NCBI GenBank assembly: GCA_017463425.1
Contig: JAFTPE010000010.1
Span: 24,898 to 88,897, forward strand
Reading direction: 5' to 3'
Source: Clostridia bacterium
GTDB taxonomy: Bacteria; Bacillota; Clostridia; Christensenellales; Borkfalkiaceae
Length of the DNA stretch: 64,000 nt
The notes below the pieces were generated by a model, which made no database searches, was not told where the DNA came from, and was given only the letters and a program-made list of their open reading frames with translations. Positions 49,815 to 57,792 of this stretch are shown here, one piece after another. Position numbers and translations under genes: made by a program. Within the stretch, counting starts at the first letter, position 1, and each line of letters opens with the position of its first letter.

Positions 49815-50093
49815 ATGATTTTTATCAGTTTATTCGCTCATAAGAAAGGTACCGGTTCTTCTCACAACGGTAGAGACAGCGAAGCGAAACGTCTTGGTAC
49901 GAAGCGCAGCGACGGTCAAGCTGTTTTGGCTGGCAATATTCTCGTTCGTCAGAGAGGTACGAAGATTCATCCCGGTACGAACGTAGGTATCGGCAAAGAC
50001 GACACGTTGTTCGCTTTGGTTGACGGTATCGTTCGTTACGAAAGATTGGGCAAAGATAAGAAACAAGCGAGCGTTTATCCCATCGCTGAATAA
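49815..50093 (+). CDS. rpmA: Ribosomal protein L27 with Prp-type N-terminal extension
   Basis: 92 residues. [28 protein letters not shown]: the first residues up to LF correspond to the extension that the protease Prp removes in Firmicutes so that AHKKG becomes the mature end at the peptidyl transferase centre. The rest is standard L27. AAGGAG precedes the ATG. The prp gene is not between rplU and rpmA, so it must be elsewhere or another protease must act. obgE does not follow either. Confidence 0.96.
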   Translation: MIFISLFAHKKGTGSSHNGRDSEAKRLGTKRSDGQAVLAGNILVRQRGTKIHPGTNVGIGKDDTLFALVDGIVRYERLGKDKKQASVYPIAE

Positions 50094-50102
50094 TCAAAAA
50101 AG

Positions 50103-50155
50103 TATAGCGCATTGCACTTTTTAAACAAAGTACGGTGCGCTTTCTTTTTTATAAT
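50103..50155 (+). terminator. Terminator of the rplU-rpmA operon
   Basis: AGCGCATTGCACTTT-TTAAAC-AAAGTACGGTGCGCT then T-rich sequence. The arm AGCGCAYTGCA is shared with the terminator after khpB. Confidence 0.8.
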
Positions 50156-50227
50156 CTTTCATTTATAACATTCTTTCCCCTATTTTAAAAGCCCTATAAA
50201 ATTACGACGGCAAACCCCTGCCGTCGC

Positions 50228-50256
50228 TTGCTTTTTTTAAAGGGGTGTGGTATAAT
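50228..50256 (+). promoter_or_regulatory. Promoter of holB-ricT
   Basis: TTGCTT (50228-50233), 17-base spacer ending GTGTGG, TATAAT (50251-50256). Confidence 0.75.
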
Positions 50257-50282
50257 AATAAACAACGGAGAGAAAAAATCGT

Positions 50283-51314
50283 ATGCAGACGTTGTTGAAA
50301 AAAACGCAAGCCTATCATATTTTAAAAACCGAATGCGCAAAAAATCAAAACGCGCACGCGTATCTTTTGATTTTTAACGACGCGCAAAATCTTTCTTCCG
50401 CTTTAAAAACGTTTGCAAAACTCTTTTTTCATTGCGACGAATTAAACGACGCAAAATCTCAACGCATCTCTCAGCTGATTGACAACGATTCCTTTTCCGA
50501 TTGTCTTTGTTTTTTTACCGAAAATAAAAAACTCGCCGTTGAAGATGCGGAACGGATTCAAGAAGAAAGCGCGCTCAACGCGGTAGAAGGCGAAAAAAAA
50601 GTGTTTTTAATCGGCGATTTTGCAGAGGCGAACGCGCAAACGCAAAACAAATTGTTAAAATTATTGGAAGAACCGCCCAAAGACGTCGTTTTTTTATTGG
50701 GCGCAACGACGGCGTTTCCCGTGTTGCCCACCGTTATTTCCCGTACGAAAAAATTAGAAATTCCGCCCTTTGATATTTTGGACGTTGCCGAATGTCTGTT
50801 TCGTACGTACAAAGATAAATATCCTCGCGACACGTATACGTTGTGCGCGGCGACGTCGGACGGAAACGTTGGACAGGCTCAAAACATTTTAGAAGGTGGG
50901 TTTTACACGGCTCTTATGGACAATGCCTTTTCGTTGGCTTTGACGACGAATGCAAAATTGCCCGTGTTGATAAAACAAATCGGCGAAACCAAACACCAAA
51001 AACAATTATTGGCGTTACTCCGTATTATATTCCGAGATGCTTTGCTGTTAAAAATGCGTACTATGCAAGCGGTTGATACGTCGTCTTACGTCAAAAAAAT
51101 GCAAAATCCTGACGGAAAACCCGTGGATAGTCAATTATTGTTGCGTTTGGAAAAACAAAAATTGTTAAACGTCGCAAAAAAATACACCTTCTCCGCATTG
51201 CTTTACGCGCAAGAGGCTTTGTCTAATGCGGAATTTCAAATCAAATTCAACGCTGTTTTTTCACAATGTTTGGAAATTTGTATTGCAAATATCTTAAAAA
51301 ACAACGAAAAATAA
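50283..51314 (+). CDS. holB: DNA polymerase III delta' subunit
   Basis: 343 residues. HolB-type clamp-loader subunit: ENKKLAVEDAERIQEESALNAVEGEKKVFLIGDFAEANAQTQNKLLKLLEEPPKDVVFLLGATTAFPVLPTVISRTKKLEIPP is the conserved middle. The N-terminal P-loop is fully degenerate (IFNDAQNLSSA in its place) and the Cys4 zinc module of E. coli delta' is absent, as delta' needs no ATP binding. It forms the clamp loader that places DnaN on DNA. ricT follows by 30 bases. tmk, its usual neighbour, is at 20 kb. Confidence 0.9.
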   Translation: MQTLLKKTQAYHILKTECAKNQNAHAYLLIFNDAQNLSSALKTFAKLFFHCDELNDAKSQRISQLIDNDSFSDCLCFFTENKKLAVEDAERIQEESALNAVEGEKKVFLIGDFAEANAQTQNKLLKLLEEPPKDVVFLLGATTAFPVLPTVISRTKKLEIPPFDILDVAECLFRTYKDKYPRDTYTLCAATSDGNVGQAQNILEGGFYTALMDNAFSLALTTNAKLPVLIKQIGETKHQKQLLALLRIIFRDALLLKMRTMQAVDTSSYVKKMQNPDGKPVDSQLLLRLEKQKLLNVAKKYTFSALLYAQEALSNAEFQIKFNAVFSQCLEICIANILKNNEK

Positions 51315-51344
51315 ATGACAACACAATTTATAAGGATACCTTTT

Positions 51345-52205
51345 ATGATAAAAGTAGTGGTTATTAAATTTAAAACAGGCGGAAAATTGTATTATTTTTC
51401 ACCGAAAGCAGGGGACGTTTACGAACGGAATATGCCCGTTATCGTAGAAACTTCGAGGGGGTTGGAATACGCATGGGTTGCGTATCCCGAAAAAGAAGTT
51501 TCCGACGACGAAATCGTATCCCCTTTAAAACCTATCGTTCGTATTGCAACGGATAAGGACAAAGAACATTACGAGGAAATCGAAGCGAAAAAACCCCAAG
51601 CTATACAATTATGCAAAGAAAAAATAGCAAAACACGGCTTGGAAATGAAACTCGTCGACTGCGAATATTCCTTTGACGGCAGTAAAATTTTGTTCTATTT
51701 CACCTCGTCAAATCGCGTAGATTTCAGAGAACTGGTTAAAGATTTGGCAACGGCGTTTCATACCCGTATCGAACTTCGCCAAGTCGGCACGCGCGACGAA
51801 ACGAAATATCTCGGCGGTATTGCGCCTTGCGGACGCATTTGCTGTTGCGCAGGCAATATGCCCGAATTTAAAAAAGTGAGCGTTAAAATGGCAAAAAATC
51901 AAGGTTTGTCATTAAATCCGGGAAAAATAAGCGGACTTTGCGGCAGATTGATGTGCTGTTTAGGATATGAAAACGATTATTATACCGAGGCAAACAAAAA
52001 AATGCCGAAAGTCGGTTCGGAAGTAGGTTCTCCCGACGGAAAAGCCATCGTCGTTTCCAATAATATGTTGAAAATGGAAGTAAAAGTGAAAATTGACGAT
52101 AGAAACGGCGGTTGGATTTATAAAGATTTTAAAGTGGAAGATTTGCAATTTAAACGCGCCTTGAAAGAAGAAAAAGAAGAAGATGATGACGAAACGGAAG
52201 AATAA
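51345..52205 (+). CDS. ricT: PSP1/RicT-type regulatory complex subunit
   Basis: 286 residues. PSP1 domain with the many cysteines GIAPCGRICCCAGNMPEFKKVSVKMAKNQGLSLNPGKISGLCGRLMCCLGYE, which in Bacillus RicT (YaaT) help hold [4Fe-4S] clusters in the RicAFT complex. That complex promotes RNase Y cleavage of mRNAs and sporulation phosphorelay. The ATG at 51345 was chosen (MIKVVVIKF) with AAGGA upstream. The C-terminal tail is strongly acidic (KEEKEEDDDETEE). It is co-transcribed with holB. Confidence 0.92.
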   Translation: MIKVVVIKFKTGGKLYYFSPKAGDVYERNMPVIVETSRGLEYAWVAYPEKEVSDDEIVSPLKPIVRIATDKDKEHYEEIEAKKPQAIQLCKEKIAKHGLEMKLVDCEYSFDGSKILFYFTSSNRVDFRELVKDLATAFHTRIELRQVGTRDETKYLGGIAPCGRICCCAGNMPEFKKVSVKMAKNQGLSLNPGKISGLCGRLMCCLGYENDYYTEANKKMPKVGSEVGSPDGKAIVVSNNMLKMEVKVKIDDRNGGWIYKDFKVEDLQFKRALKEEKEEDDDETEE

Positions 52206-52214
52206 TTTCTCTAT

Positions 52215-52262
52215 ACCATGTACGCATTGAAATAAAAACAAAGCACCCAGGTACGAGTTGAA
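52215..52262 (+). repeat. Tandem pair of dispersed elements leading into a terminator
   Basis: ACCATGTACGCATTGAAA (52215-52232) and ACCCAGGTACGAGTTGAA (52245-52262), spaced like the pair at 37674. The second is also the 5' arm of the terminator. Confidence 0.75.
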
Positions 52263-52290
52263 TTAAATACGTACCTGGGTGTATTTTTTA
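52244..52290. terminator. Terminator made of an inverted pair of dispersed elements
   Basis: CACCCAGGTACG and CGTACCTGGGTG pair perfectly over 12 bp around a loop with GAGTTGAATTAAATA, followed by T-rich sequence. It lies between the convergent ricT and rsmG. Confidence 0.9.
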
Positions 52291-52301
52291 TATGTATTTT
52301 T

Positions 52302-52997
52302 TTATAACGGATTTTTTCTCTCTTTTCCTTGTCCGCGCGGATATCTCGTCGGCGTTGGTTTTATTTTTTCAATCACCGCCAGCACACGAGAACCGTAACC
52401 TTCGGGCAATTCGTAAGAAAACACCGCCGATTTTTTACCGCCCAACGTTTTATAGGCGTTCTCCGCTTCGTTTATTTCTTCCAAATCCCCGCTTTTATAG
52501 GCAATAAATTTTCCGCCAACTTTTACAAACGGCAAACAATATTCACTCAGCGTATTCATTCTTGCAACCGCCCTTGCTGTGGCGTAATCGTATTTTTCCC
52601 TAAACGTTTCCGTCTTTGCACTCTCTTCTGCGCGCAAGTTATAAATATGCATTCCTTGAAACCCAAAGTTATCCACAACCGCGTGTAAAAATTCACATTT
52701 TTTACCCACGCTTTCAAACAAATCAAAACAAAGATCGGGACGTAAAATTTTTAAAACGACAGAGGGAAACCCCGCGCCCGAACCTATCTCCACCACTTTT
52801 TTATTTTTTTCAAACAAATCCACTCCAGCAGCGCTGTCTAAAAAGTGCTTGTAATACATATCTTTTTCTTCTAAAATCGTCGTTAAATTGTATTTTTGGT
52901 TGTATTCTAGCAAAAGATTGCGGAATTCTTCCAATTCTTTTTTATGAGCGCCTACAATTTCAGTTTCATAGATTTCGTTTATATTTCTTATTTCCAT
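52302..52997 (-). CDS. rsmG: 16S rRNA (guanine-N7) methyltransferase RsmG
   Basis: 231 residues. SAM-binding motif VVEIGSGAGFPSVVLKILRPDLCFDLFES near residue 65 and the GidB marks YNLTTILEEKDMYYKHFLDSA, ATARAVARMNTLSEYCLPFVK and GGKFIAYKSG. It methylates G527 of 16S rRNA. It usually lies near the origin, as here, but its normal partner mnmG is absent. The promoter places the transcript start only three or four bases before the ATG, and there is no normal Shine-Dalgarno sequence, so translation may be leaderless. Confidence 0.94.
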   Translation of the reverse strand: MEIRNINEIYETEIVGAHKKELEEFRNLLLEYNQKYNLTTILEEKDMYYKHFLDSAAGVDLFEKNKKVVEIGSGAGFPSVVLKILRPDLCFDLFESVGKKCEFLHAVVDNFGFQGMHIYNLRAEESAKTETFREKYDYATARAVARMNTLSEYCLPFVKVGGKFIAYKSGDLEEINEAENAYKTLGGKKSAVFSYELPEGYGSRVLAVIEKIKPTPTRYPRGQGKERKNPL

Positions 52998-53006
52998 AGC
53001 CCTTTT

Positions 53007-53035
53007 ATTATATCATTCTTTTAAAAAAATAGCAA
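53007..53035 (-). promoter_or_regulatory. Promoter of rsmG
   Basis: Minus strand TTGCTA (53035-53030), 17-base spacer, TATAAT (53012-53007). Confidence 0.75.
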
Positions 53036-53065
53036 CGATTTCCCTTTCTTTATTCAAAACTTTTT

Positions 53066-53330
53066 AAAACTTGTCCACCCTCTGTGCATAAACTTGTCCA
53101 CAATGTTTATAATTTATGTGGATAACTTTTATTTATTTATATTTATAAATTATTTTTGTATATTTATAAAAAATTAAAAACTTGCTTTTTATAAAACTTG
53201 TCCACGTATCCACAAATATTCCACAATTTTATCCACACTCTTTTAGCAGTTTTCCACAACCTTACGTGGGGTATAAAACCCCTTATAAAACAAGTATAAA
53301 AAAGGGGTATATGGGGAAGTAATCCACAAT
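53066..53330. other. Replication origin (oriC) candidate
   Basis: The 503-base gap between rsmG and the SLOG gene carries a dense set of DnaA-box-like 9-mers: perfect TTATCCACA at 53229-53237 and TGTGGATAA at 53117-53125; close matches TTGTCCACA at 53094, TTGTCCACG at 53198, GTATCCACA at 53206, and further TCCACA sites near 53069, 53219, 53252 and 53322. A very AT-rich stretch at 53126-53190 would serve as the unwinding element. dnaN lies 0.8 kb to the right. dnaA itself is not adjacent. Confidence 0.85.
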
Positions 53331-53450
53331 TCCACTCTCCCCTACTACGAATACTATTAAAAATTTATTTTTATATATTCTATCTACAATCGGATTGCAA
53401 AGGATAAAAAATTTTGTTCTTTATTTTTGAAAAAAATTGGCAGTAGGGCG

Positions 53451-53478
53451 TTGACAAATACAAAATATGTGGTATAAT
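53451..53478 (+). promoter_or_regulatory. Promoter of the SLOG-family gene
   Basis: TTGACA (53451-53456), 16-base spacer ending TGTGG, TATAAT (53473-53478). Confidence 0.82.
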
Positions 53479-53500
53479 AAAAAGACTTTGGAGGAAAAAA

Positions 53501-53995
53501 ATGGAACAAATTCGTATGCAGCCATTTAATGAAGAACAAATAAAAAGTTGCGCTTTTACAGGACATCGCGAATTGCCCGCATATTTTTCTTCAAAAAAAC
53601 TCTATACTGAAATAGAAGAATTGATAAAAAATGGAATTGAAATTTTTTACAACGGTATGGCGATAGGATTCGACTTGTTATCGGCCGAACAGGTTTTGAA
53701 ACTAAAAAAGAAATATAAAGACGTAAAATTGGTGGCTTGTATTCCCTGTTACAACCAGGAAAAGAATTTTTCACCAAAAGACAAAAAAAGATACGTCGAA
53801 ATTTTAAAAAAAGCAGACGAGCAGATTTTACTTTCCGAAAAATATTACAGAGGTTGTATGCAAGTTCGGGATCAATATATGGCGGATAAAGCGGACGTAT
53901 TGGTTGCATTTTGCGAAAAGGAAACGGGCGGCGCGGCGTATACGTTGAAGTATTTTAAAAAGAAATATCCCGATAAAAAAATAGTGAGACTTTAA
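53501..53995 (+). CDS. SLOG family protein (DUF1273 / YpsA-like)
   Basis: 164 residues. CAFTGHRELPAYF near residue 18, GIEIFYNGMAIGFDLLSAEQVL near 45 and the C-terminal YMADKADVLVAFCEKETGGAAYTLKYFKK are the Rossmann-like SLOG pattern of the YpsA group. SLOG domains bind nucleotide-derived ligands; Bacillus YpsA is linked to cell division. Here the gene occupies the place of dnaA, between oriC and dnaN. GGAGG precedes the ATG. It has its own promoter and dnaN has another, so a functional tie to replication is only suggested by position. Confidence 0.85.
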   Translation: MEQIRMQPFNEEQIKSCAFTGHRELPAYFSSKKLYTEIEELIKNGIEIFYNGMAIGFDLLSAEQVLKLKKKYKDVKLVACIPCYNQEKNFSPKDKKRYVEILKKADEQILLSEKYYRGCMQVRDQYMADKADVLVAFCEKETGGAAYTLKYFKKKYPDKKIVRL

Positions 53996-54028
53996 GCGGA
54001 AAAAGATTGTTCTTTCTTGTTTTTTTGC

Positions 54029-54057
54029 TTGCAAAAAAAGGGCAAATATGGTAAAAT
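54029..54057 (+). promoter_or_regulatory. Promoter of dnaN
   Basis: TTGCAA (54029-54034), 17-base spacer, TAAAAT (54052-54057). Confidence 0.7.
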
Positions 54058-54130
54058 AATAAAGAATAAAACGAACGGCTTTTTTTCAGCAAATTTATTA
54101 AAAAAAACAGGAAAAAGGAAGGAAGAAATT

Positions 54131-55246
54131 ATGAAATTTGTTTGCGACGGGACGGTGCTTTCAGACGCAGCCGCTACAGTAAGTAAGGCGTGCGCCGTAA
54201 AAACGATTACCCCTATATTGGAATGTATAAAAATTCAGGCGAAAAACGACGGTTTGACGTTAAAGGCGTACGACGGTGAAATTTCCATTGAAAAGAAAAT
54301 AGTTGCGGAAGTTTTGGAAGAAGGCGAATTTTGCGTAAACGGAAAAACGTTTGCTGATTTCGTTGGAAAAATTTCGGCTTTTGAAGTGGTGATTGATTCA
54401 GATGACAAAGGAATTACCCTTAAATACGGCGACAGCGAATCGTATATGCAGGCTTTATCGGCGTCTGATTTTCCTCAATTTTCAACGAGTGGACAAGACG
54501 AGCAAAATTATTTTGAAACGAAAGAATCCGATTTAAAAAAATTAATTTCAAAAGTTGTTTTTTGTTGCGCTACGGACGAAAGCAGACCTATTTTGAAAGG
54601 TTGTCTTTTGGAAACGGTGGATAATAAATTGACGGCAACGGCGCTCGACGGGTTTAGAATGGCGTGTTCGTATTGCGACGTTATGGACGGCAGCGGAGAA
54701 ATCAAAATCGTTTGTCCTGCAAGAACGTTGACGGAAATTTCTCGTATGTTGGACGGAGATAATACGTTAAAAATTTACGCAAGTAAAAATTTATTGTCGG
54801 TAGAGGTGCAAAACACCATTATCACGTCTAGATTATACGCGGGCGAATTTGTAAGAAAAGAAAACATTTATCCCGTTGATTTTACGACGAAAGTAAACGT
54901 GAAGAGAAGTGAGATGATAGACAGTATCGAACGCGCTTCCGTTTTGATTCGCGGAGATAAAAATAATTTGGTTATTTTGGATATTAAAAACGGAAAAATC
55001 GTTATCAACGCCAATTCCGATATGGGTAAAGTAGAAGAAATTATGTCCGCAGATTTGAATGGAAAAGAACTTCGGATTGCAATGAACGCAAAATATTTAA
55101 CGGACGCTTTGAAAGCGTTGGAAGAAGAGGACGTCGAATTGTCTTTTAATTCAAACGTTTCCCCGTTCACGGTTGAAAACGAATCGGATAAGAGTTGTCA
55201 ATATCTCGTATTGCCCGTAAGAACGAGCGCGCCTGCGCAAGAATAA
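54131..55246 (+). CDS. dnaN: DNA polymerase III beta clamp
   Basis: 371 residues from the ATG at 54131 with GGAAGGAAG upstream. The three repeated clamp domains are clear: MKFVCDGTVLSDAAATVSKACAVKTITPILECIKIQAKNDGLTLKAYDGEISIEKKI, then ESRPILKGCLLETVDNKLTATALDGFRMA, and the C-terminal QYLVLPVRTS. It is the sliding clamp of the replicase. The gene is close to oriC but without dnaA, and is followed by rpmH on the same strand, unlike the Bacillus order where rpmH is divergent. Confidence 0.96.
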   Translation: MKFVCDGTVLSDAAATVSKACAVKTITPILECIKIQAKNDGLTLKAYDGEISIEKKIVAEVLEEGEFCVNGKTFADFVGKISAFEVVIDSDDKGITLKYGDSESYMQALSASDFPQFSTSGQDEQNYFETKESDLKKLISKVVFCCATDESRPILKGCLLETVDNKLTATALDGFRMACSYCDVMDGSGEIKIVCPARTLTEISRMLDGDNTLKIYASKNLLSVEVQNTIITSRLYAGEFVRKENIYPVDFTTKVNVKRSEMIDSIERASVLIRGDKNNLVILDIKNGKIVINANSDMGKVEEIMSADLNGKELRIAMNAKYLTDALKALEEEDVELSFNSNVSPFTVENESDKSCQYLVLPVRTSAPAQE

Positions 55247-55278
55247 AAAATAAAAAATGAAAAATAAGGCAAAATTGC

Positions 55279-55308
55279 TTGACGATAAGGCTTTGTTTGA
55301 GATATAAT
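55279..55308 (+). promoter_or_regulatory. Promoter of rpmH-rnpA
   Basis: TTGACG (55279-55284), 18-base spacer, TATAAT (55303-55308). Confidence 0.82.
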
Positions 55309-55394
55309 AAGACAAGTTATCGTGGGGAGAAACGCGATATCCGTCAAAAAAGTAAAAAAATAAAAGATAAAAAACCAAAATCAGGAGAAAGATT

Positions 55395-55529
55395 ATGAAA
55401 AGAACTTATCAACCCAAGAAGAGACAAAAGAGCAAGGTACACGGTTTCCGTAAAAGAATGGCAACGACTGCTGGAAGAAACGTGTTGAAAAGACGTAGAA
55501 ACAAGGGCAGAAAGAGATTGACCCACTAA
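55395..55529 (+). CDS. rpmH: Ribosomal protein L34
   Basis: 44 residues: [35 protein letters not shown] and NKGRKRLTH, the complete and standard L34 sequence. CAGGAGA precedes the ATG. It heads the rpmH-rnpA-yidD-yidC-khpB set. Confidence 0.98.
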   Translation: MKRTYQPKKRQKSKVHGFRKRMATTAGRNVLKRRRNKGRKRLTH

Positions 55530-55611
55530 GCGAAATTTTTTGTAAAGAAGTTTAAAAAAACAGACGAATTCCTTTCCTTTTTTTAAAGGAGAGGATTTGC
55601 CATTTTAATAA

Positions 55612-55929
55612 ATGAAATATTTACGATTAAAAAAACAGGCAGATTTTCAAAAATTGTTTCAAAAAGGAAAGAGGGCTTTTTCGCCTTCTTTGACCGTGTT
55701 ATACCGTCCTGCGGAAAAAATGCGAATGGGCATATCCATAGGTAAAAAACACGGAAAAAGCGTGAAAAGAAACAAAATCAAACGTTTGATAAGAGAGGCG
55801 TTTCGTTTAACGCAAGAAGAAATGAAAGGAACGTATTCGATTGTTATCATTCCGAAAATAAGAGAGGAATATTCTTTCTATACCTTTCAAAAACATTTGC
55901 AATGTATTATCAAAAAAGAGAAACTTTAA
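55612..55929 (+). CDS. rnpA: Ribonuclease P protein component
   Basis: 105 residues. [21 protein letters not shown] at the start and the RNR motif [19 protein letters not shown] near residues 48-66 define RnpA, which helps the RNase P RNA bind and cut pre-tRNAs. The Shine-Dalgarno AGGAGAGG is about 17 bases from the ATG, longer than usual. The yidD gene begins inside its 3' end. Confidence 0.95.
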   Translation: MKYLRLKKQADFQKLFQKGKRAFSPSLTVLYRPAEKMRMGISIGKKHGKSVKRNKIKRLIREAFRLTQEEMKGTYSIVIIPKIREEYSFYTFQKHLQCIIKKEKL

Positions 55930-56234
55930 CAGCGAAAACGTATATTGGATATCTTTTTCGTGCGAATACGAAGTATTTACGCCGAACGGTGTTCAAGCCG
56001 TATCTGCGTATGGTTTGTATGCGTTTGATTTTGTTTTATCAACGGTATTTATCCAAACACACGTGTTTGTATCGTCCTACTTGTTCTCAATACACTTTAG
56101 AATGTATCAACAATCACGGTGTAATTTTAGGGATTCTTTTTGGGGCTTGGCGTATTTTAAGATGCAATCCCTTTTCAAAAGGCGGATACGACCCTGCTCC
56201 CGAGCTTTGGTGGAAAAAGCGTTGGTTGCTTTGA
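55902..56234 (+). CDS. yidD: Membrane protein insertion efficiency factor YidD
   Basis: 110 residues. The core [64 protein letters not shown] is classical YidD, a small amphipathic protein at the inner face of the membrane. The reading begins 28 bases inside rnpA, which gives an extra basic 36 residues; the true start could be a later ATG near 56010. There is no good Shine-Dalgarno sequence, so translation may be coupled to rnpA. Confidence 0.88.
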   Translation: MYYQKRETLTAKTYIGYLFRANTKYLRRTVFKPYLRMVCMRLILFYQRYLSKHTCLYRPTCSQYTLECINNHGVILGILFGAWRILRCNPFSKGGYDPAPELWWKKRWLL

Positions 56235-56275
56235 AAAAAACGTAAAAATAAAAATAAAAAAACGGAAAATAAGCA

Positions 56276-57715
56276 ATGGAAATATTCAATTTGTTAAGTA
56301 TCGTCAACGACGTGGATATAGGCGTGTTTGGGGAAACCTTGCACGTGCATCTTAACTGGATCGGAAAAATCATCAAATTCTTAATCGAGGGCGTCGGCAT
56401 GGTCGGCGTAGGGATTATTTTGTTTTCCCTCGTTTTAAAATTGATTGTTTTGCCTTTTGATATCTATCAAAGAATCGCTATGCGCAAACAAAATATTAAG
56501 ATGAAAGAAAATCAGGCGCGTATGGAAAAATTGCAAAAACAATACGCGAACAATAAGGAAATGTACAACCAAAAAGTAATGGAAATGTACAAAGAGAGCG
56601 GTATTTCTATGTTCTCGTCCTGTTTGCCTATGATTTTGTCTTTGGTCATCTTTATCGTTGCTATCAACGCGTTTAACGCATATTCGCAATATTCCAATAT
56701 TGAAAATTATAATACGATGGTAGACGCGTATAACGCGAAAATTGAACAGTATTGCGCGGATTTGGACGGTGAAAAAACGGACGTTTCCGTTACGGAAGAC
56801 GGTCAATTTATTTTGGTAAAAGACAACGCGGAAGGAAAATATATTTATTATACGCTGCCGTACGTTGAAAATTATGAAGAAAACGATTACGCGTATATCC
56901 GCGATTATAGAAAAGAAGAAAAATTTTATAAAATAGACGTGGAAAAGGCGTATCAAAACGCAGAAATCAAAGCGGCGGTAGAATCGGCGTTGGAAGCGGC
57001 GCGCGCAGAGTTGCCCGTAGAACAATCGGCGGATTTGACGGAAGAACAAAAAGCGGAAATTGCAAAAACCGCAGTCAAAAATTATTTTACCACAGCGGCG
57101 CAACAGGCGGTTGTGGACGTTTATAACGACGAAGTCGTTCACCGCACCGAATTTATTTGGATTAAGAATATTTGGGCAACGGACGCGTCTTACAAACACC
57201 CCGTTTTGAGTTATTCTGATTTTGAGGCAGAGGCGTCGAGAGAAGATTTTAACGTAAACGGAAAAAAAGTCGATTATAAGAGCGCGACGAAATATACCAA
57301 CGTGTATAAGCAAGATACCTACAACGTTGTAACCAGCGGTTTGAGCGCGCAAAAGAACGCGGCAAACGGGTATTTCATTTTGATTGCGTTGTCGATTGGT
57401 ACGATTTTGTTACAACAATTTGTAACCATGCGTTCGCAAAAGGAACAACAACAATATTCGTCCGTAGACGGACAAGGCGCGCAACAACAGAAAATGACTA
57501 TGATTATTATGACGGGTATGTTCGCGATTTTCTCGTTTATGTACAGTTCTGCGTTCTCTATCTATATGATTACGAGCAACTTGTTCTCGCTGGTGTCCAC
57601 GCTCGTAATTAACAAAGCCGTGGATATCGCGCAGGAAAAGAAAGAAGAAAAAGCGTTTAGAGAAAAACACGAACGCCGTTTGCCTGGAAAGAAAACGAAT
57701 AACGATAAAAAGTAA
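56276..57715 (+). CDS. yidC: Membrane protein insertase YidC with a large external loop
   Basis: 479 residues against about 260-290 for typical Firmicutes YidC. The conserved core is present: LFSLVLKLIVLPFDIYQRIAMRKQNIKMKENQARMEKLQKQYANNKEMYNQKVMEMYKESG and, after it, ISMFSSCLPMILSLVIFIVAINAF, then near the end NGYFILIALSIGTILLQQFVT and MTMIIMTGMFAIFSFMYSSAFSIYMITSNLFSLV. Between these lie about 215 residues (roughly 140-355) with acidic, strand and helix segments and no membrane span, so they form an extra extracellular domain. The core positions keep the insertase role likely. Confidence 0.93.
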   Translation: MEIFNLLSIVNDVDIGVFGETLHVHLNWIGKIIKFLIEGVGMVGVGIILFSLVLKLIVLPFDIYQRIAMRKQNIKMKENQARMEKLQKQYANNKEMYNQKVMEMYKESGISMFSSCLPMILSLVIFIVAINAFNAYSQYSNIENYNTMVDAYNAKIEQYCADLDGEKTDVSVTEDGQFILVKDNAEGKYIYYTLPYVENYEENDYAYIRDYRKEEKFYKIDVEKAYQNAEIKAAVESALEAARAELPVEQSADLTEEQKAEIAKTAVKNYFTTAAQQAVVDVYNDEVVHRTEFIWIKNIWATDASYKHPVLSYSDFEAEASREDFNVNGKKVDYKSATKYTNVYKQDTYNVVTSGLSAQKNAANGYFILIALSIGTILLQQFVTMRSQKEQQQYSSVDGQGAQQQKMTMIIMTGMFAIFSFMYSSAFSIYMITSNLFSLVSTLVINKAVDIAQEKKEEKAFREKHERRLPGKKTNNDKK

Positions 57716-57792
57716 GCGAACCGTTTTGATATCATAATAAAAAAAGAGAGAATTATTATGTCCAAACGAGTAATTTGGGCGAGGAGAAAGAA

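Noticed and set aside
37674-52262. The tandem element pairs as a mini CRISPR
   Set aside because: Only two units about 30 bases apart with differing sequence, and one unit is part of a terminator stem.
56435-57352. A 305-codon open frame antisense to yidC
   Set aside because: Low-complexity F/I/R-rich product opposite the real yidC, with no start signal.
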